64,000 bases of DNA from Sitta carolinensis (lineage: Eukaryota; Chordata; Aves; Passeriformes; Sittidae), in the NCBI GenBank assembly GCA_032173965.1, contig JAVUNC010000019.1, positions 4,216,501 to 4,280,500 on the forward strand. Reading direction: 5' to 3'. The notes under the pieces are model-generated. The model worked only from the letters and a program-made list of their open reading frames with translations, searched no databases and was not told the DNA's origin. Made by a program: the position numbers and the translations under genes. Shown one piece after another: positions 54,849-64,000 of the stretch (the stretch's first letter is position 1; every line of letters starts with the position of its first letter).

Positions 54849-55967
54849 TCTCCATCATTTTCATGCTCATGACATTCTGATTACCTAGTAACTACAGAAC
54901 TGAAGAATACACGAAATTCTTTTGCCTTGCTGGTTTATGGGGATTTTTTTTTCATAGGTTGTTTTCTTCTTGCTGTTCTTGTTGGTTTGGGTTTCTTCGT
55001 TTGGGCATTTTTTGTTGGTTCTTAAGTTTTTTTGTTTTTCCTCTTAAGGTTTCATAAAAATGAATTGCATGGGCTCTAAAATTTAAAGCTTAAGCTTTAA
55101 AAAATACATAGGTGCTTAAAAAAAATACTTGTACACATGTGCCTTATGCATTAGCATATTTGCAGCAGAGCTATGACCACTACTGAAAAATTCTGGGCAG
55201 ATCCTCAAGAGGTTTTCTGTCTGTGGAGCTACACTCGTGTACATTGCTTTTGAGTGGAGACCAAAGAATCCAATGATTTCTGAAATTAATCTGGTAATGA
55301 TACTGCAACCATGTTAAAAATAAACAAACAGCTCCCCTGCCAGGTGCTGTTTAATGTTGGAATGTTTCATCAGTCTCAGCAGAGGCCAAAGAATGAGCAA
55401 CTAAAACCTTATTGCTAAGTACAGGTTTGTAAATTCTGGGCTAAAGAAGCACTAGAAGAGACAGAGAAACTTCGGCTTGCAAGAAATAATAGATGAGCTT
55501 TCAGAGTTTCCTCTCAGTTGGATAAAATCTTATCTGTGAACCAAGCACCTCACAGTGGAATTTAATTCACACACAGATGTGGAGAACACAAGGCAATTCA
55601 GCTGGGTCGTTTTGTTGTTTGAGCAAAGACAAAGAAGCATCAGTCCAGAAAATTGAAGACTTCCTGGAAATGACTCTTTCCATTTTCTGGCCCAATTTAA
55701 CTCAGGGCTGAAGCTGTGAAGCTGTATGGGAGTATTTTATAAACTTATCTGAGAGCACAATGTGGGTTTCCACACACAATTATGCAGAACATCTTGCATA
55801 ATGCTCTCCAAACAATGACTTAGATCCTGGTCATGCACCAGCTATGTAAGCAAATGTGGCAGCAGCTCTATTTGAGCAATAGCTGACACCAAGTTCATCT
55901 CAGCTTACGAAGAAAGGAATGTTGGCCAGGCCATCAGAAGGAGAATTATTCCCCAGCCTGTTTCTAG

Positions 55968-56408
55968 TCACAGAATCAGGGAATAGTTTGGATTGGATGG
56001 GACCTTTAAAAGTCATCCTGAAATGAGCAGGGGCATGTTCAAATAAAACAGGTTGCCCAGCCCAGCCTTGAATGTGTCCAGGGCACCTCTCTGGTCCATT
56101 TGTTGCAATATTTTAGCACTCTCATAATAAAAAAAAAAGTCTTCCTTATAAGTAATCTTAATCACCCCTCCAATTTAGAACTGTTACCTCCTGTGCTATC
56201 ACAACAGGCCCCACTAAAAGTTTGTCCCCGACTTTCCTGCAGCCTCCCTTAGGTACTGGAAGATGCTCCAAGGTCTCCCCAGGGCCTCCTCTTCTCCAGG
56301 CTGAACACCCCCCCCTCCCTTGGCCAGTCTTCACTGGAGAGGTGCTCCAGCCCACTGTGCATTTTCGTAATTTCCTCTGGAACCACTTCCACAGGTCCAT
56401 GCCCTGAG
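55968..56408 (-). mobile_element. CR1 LINE 3'-end fragment, reverse strand
   Basis: Plus-strand text TCACAGAATCAGGGAATAG, GGATTGGATGGGACCTTTAA, GGTTGCCCAGCCCAGCC, CTCCTCTTCTCCAGGCTGAA and CTTCACTGGAGAGGTGCTCC is the reverse complement of a CR1 3' portion. It is a truncated copy. Confidence 0.9.
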
Positions 56409-59400
56409 CTCTTTTTGTCAGCAGAGCTGTGTCTGTGCTCCTGTTTTATAATGTTCATCCTCCTCAGGTGAGAAAAGCAAAAGAATTATGGAGTTTCCAC
56501 AGTAGAAAAGACTAATTGGTTGAATTAATGGTAATGCCACAAGATGGTGCTGGACATTTCATTGACACAGGTCCTTGAAGCTTTTCATTTATTGCCTTTG
56601 TGTGTTCCCTGGCTAAAGCTTTCTCCAGCTGGAAGTTTACTCTGAAAATCAGCACTGGCTGGCTGCCTGGGGACACACAAACAGGCTGGAACCTCACACA
56701 TGCTGGCTAACAGGGTTCCCTGATTTATACTTCTCTGAAAATATCACTGGTGTTGCTTTGCAGTTGTGCATCCCAAGATGCTTTCATGGCAGGTCAGCAA
56801 AGCTTTTATCCTTCTATGGAAAAGCCTTCCAGATTAATAGTGTTTTCCAAGACCCTCTGTTGGTCCCAGCAGCCCAGGATGGTCACCTGACAGCACAATG
56901 CAATTTTCATGGCAATTATGATGCTTTTTTGTTTTGAAAGAGAAAAAAAATTATACGAGCAGGAGCTATATAATTACATATAATTTTATAAAAACTCTGA
57001 AAAAAAAGCATCTTGGAAAAAAGATCACCTGCCTGTTATGGGTTATAATGCACTCATGAATGGAGCAATATGGTCACGATTTTTTTCCACTAATGCATTT
57101 CTAAAATGAAATCATTGGCATTGGGAGGTTTAATGAACCATTTCTGACATTTCCAGTCCATGACTGACAATGCTGCTAATATTTCCTAAACAAATGTTTA
57201 GGAAAAAAATAGAGAGAATATTAAAATTTTAGGTCAGATTCTTGGTGAGATTAATGTGCCTACAAAGATTTAAGATGACTGCAGATTGCACCCTGAAGTA
57301 CAAAACCCATTTCATTCATAGTCTCATGAACTTGATGGAGTTTGAATTTGGATTCTTAAAAAAAAAAAAACCCACTCTGTATTTTATAATGGAAATCATC
57401 CAAATCTGGAGTCTTGAGTGTTTATGTTCCTATCTGAGCTTGAGGAGCACAGCCTGTCTTTAACCTGTGGTGCCTCTGTGCTGCACAGAATTTGCAGTCT
57501 CCTTTCCCACAGACAGTAACTCCTACAGGCTCTATTTCCAGCTGCTTCCTGACTTTATAACCAGCTGACCCGGACAACACAGCAGACTTTTAATATCCAG
57601 CATCTCCCCTTGTTATTTCTTTAATGGTGCAGATGAGTGGTTTCAGTGGCCAAAAGAGCAAGTGGTCCAGTTCCACTTTCACCTGCTCTTTGGAATATGG
57701 TTCTCACCTCTTCCCCCTTCACTTTTGCACCTCCTCACTTTTCCCCAAACTCCATGCCATCCACTGAGGTGTATGATGGAAGCAGAAATGGTGTGACCTT
57801 TTGATTAGAGTCAGCAGTGCTCCCAGCAGTGGTGGTGGTGTTGCAGAGGGAAGATTAAACCCAGTGGTCAGTATTATCCAATGCAAATATTGACTGTATT
57901 CTCTATATGTGAAGTTACAATGGTTTGTACTTATTTTTTTTAAGTTTGTACATAAATTGTATATGACAGCCTCAGAAGGCTTTATTAAGTACATATTATT
58001 TTTTTCAGACTTCAAGACAGAGATATTAGGATAAAGAAAATTAGAAAAAAATAATAAAAATTGAACCACATCCACCATCATACCTCAATTCCTGGATTTC
58101 TAATTGTCTGTCCATTCCTTTCACAATTTGCACACACTGCATATTATCGAATGGGAATTACTTAGTGTTTAACATTCCATTTTAAACAACCCAGTCAACA
58201 GAAAAAACAGCAGCTCCCAAACTAGTAATTCCAGATCTATTTTCAAATATAACCACTGAAATATTTTGCCATAACTACTTATTACTGATTTATGACTACT
58301 TGGTAATTTTTCATTAATTAATGTAACTTTTGTTGTTGTTGTTTTAAAAGATCTATTATGTAAATACAGTATCATTTGACTTACTGCAACCAGAAATACT
58401 GGTAAGAATACAAATGTTCCTAAAATGGCATTATGGTAAATAAATAGTATTTTTCCCAGGCATTCTGCTGTGCATGTGCTGCAGGGTGTGAGGTTGGTTT
58501 TCCTCCTTTACCCCTCAGTGTGGATGGCAGAATGCATTACTTTGTTTCCTACTGTTATTCTAAAGGACAATGGAAACACAGTAGATTGCTACATAAATAA
58601 AACTATATTTCTAATCTAAAGAATTATGTGTTTTCCTAAGCACCTTCAAGTTTGGAACATTACTGGAATTGTAACAGATTCTTAATGGGAGTGAGAAGCT
58701 TGGTGTTTGCATAATGTCTTCTGTACCAACTGTCTGGCTTCTGGAAAATGTGGTAGAATATTCATACTCCCCACCCTCTGTGAGTGATATAGTTATTGCA
58801 GCCTTCTGACTAGTGTAAATTACAGAATAAAATCTGCATTCAAAGTCATTCACAGTGCTCTCACACTGTCTGTCACTGCTGGAATATCTGCTCGGTTTAG
58901 GATTCCCTGGCTCTACAGGAGCCTAAGGTGTCCATAATGAAAATTAAACTCTTGGCCTGATGCTTTGATCATCTCACCAGTCTCTCCACTAGGTCATCCT
59001 TCCAATTACCTAACCAAAGCCAATGGGGGGGAAAATTTAGGATTTAGCATGCTAATGAATTTATTGTGACACTTGTTACAAAGCTATTGTTCCAATACTT
59101 CCTAAATAGACCCGGCTATAAGTGATGAAATAATCAGGAACTAATGCTGTGACACTCCCTGCCTCATCTTTGGGATGTTTAGAAGAATGGAGAAGCCACG
59201 TCTCCTTGTGATTTCCATGGGAATGACCAAGCCATCCTCCTGCCTGCCTGCCCAGGTCCATGGCATCAGGCAAGGGCATGCCAAGAGATGCAGAAGAGAC
59301 TCCATATTTTGGGCTGGATTTTCTGTTGTACTCAAACCTGCAAATGGCTTATACCTAAGCAAAACAGGTTCAAAAACCCCAACCCTGTACATGTGGGTGA

Positions 59401-62400
59401 GATGTGGAGTCACTTTGTACCACCACACTTGCTGCCTGGCTTGCTCCTTCCTTGGCTGGTTGTCCTTGTGCAATTGTTTGTGTCCCTGCAAGCTTGCTCA
59501 AGGACCATCATGTACCACAATGTACCATTCTCAGGGAGCACACTCTGTGAAAAAGGGTGCAGAACGAGGTTTGGGTCTCTAAGGGAACATTGACAGGACT
59601 TTGGGGAGGGTTTATTAGACCCTGCTCCTAATTATGTGCAGCCACCACTGAGGTGGTATAAATTCTGGTGTGTGTGTGCTAAAGGAATAAGGGTAATACT
59701 TCATACTGCTGGGGTATTGTTGTTACACCAGATTATGTGCACCATCACAATGCTGACTTAAAACTTGTCTCAGCAGAGTGTAATATATGACTTGGAGCAG
59801 TCATTGAAAACTCTTTGTGAATACTGTGGCAAAGGCTAATGTAAATAAAGGAAGATCAAAGTAAACTTTGAAGTAGGAATGGAGCCTGACATAGCTTAGT
59901 AAGACATACTGTACTTAGATATAACCCAACAAACCTGAAATATTTCATCTTCAATTTCCCATCCAAGATATAAGCCTTAATTTTTCTTTTTTTTTTTTTT
60001 TTTTAATTATTATTGTTATTGTCCATTATGGGTCTCCCTGCCATTAAGTACAAGCTGTGCTGGCAACTTTTACAAGTTTTCCATGAACATAGGGACTATA
60101 TTTTCTTTTTGTAAACACTGTTGATAGTGCTTTATCATACAGCATAACAGTGCAGTTTACCAGCTCCTCTACACATGGAGAATGCTGTTGTTCCCCCCAC
60201 CAAACCATGGTGCAGCAAACAGCTGAATAAAGGCCCAAGAGAAGGTGGTGGGAAGTAAATGAATCAGCACACTCCTCTCCTTTCATCTATCCCTATCTCC
60301 ATCTTTGTGTAGCACCTCTCTTGCAAGCCACAAGCTCTGCCAAGTCCCATTCTCCAGACCTGTCAGATATTCTCAGAAGGGGTTTATCTCGTGTTTCCAG
60401 CCATCTATATCAACTCAGGCTCTTGAGGGAAGCAAGACCTTTGAGCCTGACCCACACAGGTCTTCATAATTCTCAGTCTCTGGGGCTGGAGGCTCCACGG
60501 GTCAATCCTTCTGCCCTTATGGCCATTCAATCCCTATGGACTGGGCTTTTTTCCTGCCTTTCAATCTGCAGGGGAAAGTGAATGAGCATCAGCTGCAAGT
60601 GCCTCCCATCCCTGCACACAGTCCCACCCCCGAAGGCACATTCCAGCCAAAGGGATTTCTCACTGACCCGTGCAGTGCAGCCCGTCGACCACTGGGCTAT
60701 AGCAACGAGCCGGAGCGAACGCACAGACACTCGGGGGGAATTGGAGACAATTCTGAGCAGGCAGCTCCAAATACTAACCTGGGTTTCTCCAGGACCCTCC
60801 TGTATCACATCCCACAGGGTAATGGGCACCTTTTATCGCTGCGTGATAGACAAAATACAAGTGACTTTGATTTATTACTTATCAAGCTGTTAAAAATGAC
60901 TTCTGATAATTTTCTCCTTCGCACAGAGAGTGCTGGCTCCTCTCTCCTCCTCCCCTGGCAGTGTGAAAGTAGCAGAGATGTCCTGCTCTGTCCATTCCTG
61001 GTCTCCTTGAAGGATGTGGTGCTCAGGGAGTGGCATGGCTGCCCTGCACTGAGCTGGATGATAAAAAGCAGTCTGGCAGCCACTTGCCTCCAGCTCTCCT
61101 GGCTGAAAGCAGAAGCCACAAGGTAACAAAAACTCCTTCATATTCCCAAACATCTGACTCAGCTGCAGCCAGCAAAACACCTGGAAACTGAGACCCCGTT
61201 TTGAATAGTTCCTGAGCATAACATGAGCACAGCCACCACAAAAAAAAAGCTCTGGGTCTAAGAGATTCCCAGTAGATCAGCTATAGCATACACACTGACA
61301 TTTCCAAACAGACCTAGTCCCTTGTGGAGATTAAAGTAAATCCTACAGTATTTCATTCTAGCTATAATCCTAAATAACAACAAATCTGGATCTGCTGTAT
61401 AATATTAAATACTCCCCCCTTACTTTTTGTCTTCCCTGTGTCAAAGAACATCATAAGCTTTGACAGTCAAGTGCTCAGAAATAAGGAAATACTGGAATGC
61501 CAGCTGTTCTTTTCATACAGAAGAGTGGCCAGCCCCTAACACACTGTACCACTAGCTGGATTAATTGCATTACATGCTCTCTTCTAGAGAGAGAAACTAC
61601 ACCCAGCTGAGCCATCTCAGGGCCTGCACTCAAAATGCTGATTGCTGGGTCAGTGCTTTCATTATTAGGGGTTCATGGTGGAAACAAACCACGAGAGCAG
61701 AGAGCTCTCATGGTTTGTACAGCTCAGCAGAATATACAGACTGTTCAGTTGGAATGTATTTTATTACCATTGAGCATCCACTTCACGCACAGATAGCTTT
61801 GACATTGTTGGCACTTAAGTAACAATAAAGCCCCTGTTATCTCGTGGGGTTTTTTTGGGGTTTTAAGTGTTTTTCAAAGGCATCTCCCTTTGCAATGTTA
61901 GGTGTTTCTGTATCATCTCTGCCTTAAGGGATGTGGGCTGATTGGTAGGAATCCAGGCTCTGGGGATGCAGCTGTGTTGCCAGAAAGTCTGCACACTATA
62001 GCCAGGTCCTTTGTGAATTGCCAGTAAGTTGTGGCTGTGCCTCTGTCCCCAAGGGGTCCCAGAAGGTTTTGAACCGTAGGTGTATCCGTGCTGCCAGAGA
62101 GAATGTGGCTGTGGATGTCTTTGTCTACAGGGATGCAAAGCTGTGGGCTGCTGATACATCAGTTTGTGTTATAACAAAGCCTCTGCATAGATGTATCCCT
62201 CTCCTCTGCTAGAGGTCTTCAGGCAATTCCAGAGCTGATTGTCTCCACAGCATTTGGGACATTCACTGCTCTATTTGCCCTGGCATACCCACATGGTAAT
62301 AAAGCTGTAGGTGTGATAATACATTTGTGCCAAATTACTCACTGTATCAGCATATGAGCCATCCCTCTGAGGAGCTCAAGATGATTTGAAATTCCTAATT

Positions 62401-64000
62401 AAGCTTCCTACACTGGAAACAATTAAGGATTATTATGCCCATTTTTCAGAGGCTGTAGCCCTGTTCTCTGGAAGGCCTGTGTGCTGCCTGCCAGGGGTGC
62501 ACGTGAAATCCCCTGTGCCCATTCTGGGTTCCCAGTTTGCTCTTTACCGTGGCACTGGAGTTGATAGCCCTCAAAACTGGCACTCTGCATGAGGAACAAA
62601 CCTTGAGGCTCAGGGCAAAGGGAGCTTAGCTGGTCTGTATACAGCAAACAGAGAAAATACTTCATGCATTCATTTTTTTGCCTTCAGGAACAGTAACTTC
62701 TGCCTCAAGGACAAACCCCAAGAGACTGCCCAGACTCTTGCAGAGCCTGGGCAGTCTCAACACTCCTAAATATCAACTTTGGTGTGACTTTGTAGCACAG
62801 TTTAGCAGTCTGTACTTAAGCATATCCTCAAGGAAAGAATTATCCAGCAGGGTACAGTGTGCAAACATACAGCAATGTTCCCATCCCAATCTTTGTATCC
62901 CTGCCTGCTGTGTGTTTCCCCTGGAACAGTTAATCATCTATAGGGATGAGTCTAGACAACATTTTCTCTTCCTTTCCCAAGCTAAAAATAAAAAAGTGTG
63001 AAAAGACTCTGAATCCAGACAGATGTATAGCCAACTAAAATTTTCAGAAGTTTGTAAGGAATCCACTTATTGTTCAGTCACTACAGTTCCACCTTATTTT
63101 ATCCTCAGCATGAGAAGAAATACTGATTGTCACATTCAGTAGTAACACAAAGCTGACTGTATTTTTCTCTGAATACTCAAACAACAGATATGTAGAAATG
63201 TGTTTAGTCAAGAAAGGCATCTGATCATATATCCAGATGAAAAAACAGGCCCCAAATACCCATCTGGATCCAGGAACAAACTCAGCACCTCAGGCTCATC
63301 ACTAATGGAAAGAATGACACACAGAGGCATGACTTCATGGTCTTAAGGCCTTGAAAATGTACATCCAAAATGTATATTGTAGCAATATGCATTTTATCAC
63401 TTTTGGAAGCTGCTAAAAAAGAAAGAGCCAAATGATTGAAGCAGTTAGACTATCTGCAGGGAAAAGGTGCTTTGTGCCAGTAAGGCAGTGATGCTACCTT
63501 TGGCTCATGAATCTGCATTATTTTTTTGGCCATACATTCAAACTTGACTCACGCAGACGCTACAAAATTGCAAAAGAAGCAGAAGATCTCACATGCTTCC
63601 TTGGGTTCAAACCCACATTTTAAAAACTATATTGAGCATTATGCACAGCAGGGTTTTCTAACCGGTTTTGTTTCCTTGTAATAAATATAGAAAAATGGCC
63701 CTGGAATCGTGTGAATATGGCAAAAAGTTTTTGCATAAATATTTCCCAGTTTGAATGTTTAACTGAACATGCTCTAGGCACAGCTGCTGAGCATGCACCT
63801 GCACTAAACTTGACGAGCTGGAGAAGCCCAGGAGGTTGTGAAGGGAAAGTGAGCAATGGCTTTTGTACCACTCATAGCTGAGCATGGGCTCTCCTCTATT
63901 TCCACCCCCAAATGCCCAGATGAACCCTGTTATCCCACTGGTTTCCTTTGCTTTGAATGTGTTTCTGCCCATTTTGTATTTCCACTTTGTAAGGACTTCA
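56409..64000. other. Intergenic region, no gene recognised
   Basis: AT-rich sequence with a T-run near 59,985-60,004 and a small CpG-containing patch near 60,660-60,740. The neighbour expected from conserved order, MARK1, shows no exon here. Confidence 0.6.

Larger units (their letters stand above)
48156..55967. other. Intergenic region, no gene recognised
   Basis: AT-rich sequence. Two minor repeats are listed separately, at about 52,240-52,400 and 54,760-54,848. No conserved coding block or CpG island is seen. Confidence 0.6.

Noticed and set aside
43085..64000. Possible first exon of MARK1 or another gene on the right
   Set aside because: No CpG island and no MARK1-like N-terminal or kinase sequence was found in any listed open frame.

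Overview
The window reads as a bird genome segment, probably songbird-like. It is AT-rich, with long introns, one CpG-island promoter, several 3'-end fragments of CR1 LINEs, and pieces of endogenous retrovirus of a type common in birds. No bacterial or viral operon structure is present. The species call is an inference from repeat type and protein divergence.

Positions 1-38,514 (minus strand) are occupied by RAB3GAP2, the non-catalytic subunit of the Rab3 GTPase-activating complex. I placed 32 coding exons by translating the minus strand and joining segments at splice sites. All 32 junction phases agree and give 3,584 coding bases (1,194 codons plus 2 bases) with no frameshift or stop. The last few exons lie beyond position 1. 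The promoter is a CpG island at about 38.2-38.76 kb, with GC boxes, a GC-rich tandem repeat and an NRF1-type palindrome.

At 40,212-43,084 (plus strand) lies a complete five-exon acrosin-like serine protease gene of 506 codons. It has a signal peptide, an intact His/Asp/Ser triad and trypsin-type specificity. Its C-terminal tail is built from 15 copies of a decapeptide encoded by a 30-bp coding minisatellite. The zymogen cleavage site is altered: His-Val-Met-Gly-Gly stands where Arg-Ile-Val-Gly-Gly is usual. RAB3GAP2 and this gene are divergently oriented, with a CR1 fragment between them.

Positions 43.5-64 kb hold no gene I can support. There are two reverse-strand CR1 fragments, simple repeats and otherwise featureless AT-rich sequence. 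By mammalian and avian gene order one would expect MARK1 to the right and IARS2 to the left, but neither is visible here.

Notable intronic items are an 11-bp minisatellite flanked by 17-bp direct repeats, a GC-AG intron, a 57-bp tandem duplication that copies a splice acceptor, an antisense retroviral gag remnant, and ERV-like LTR pieces.
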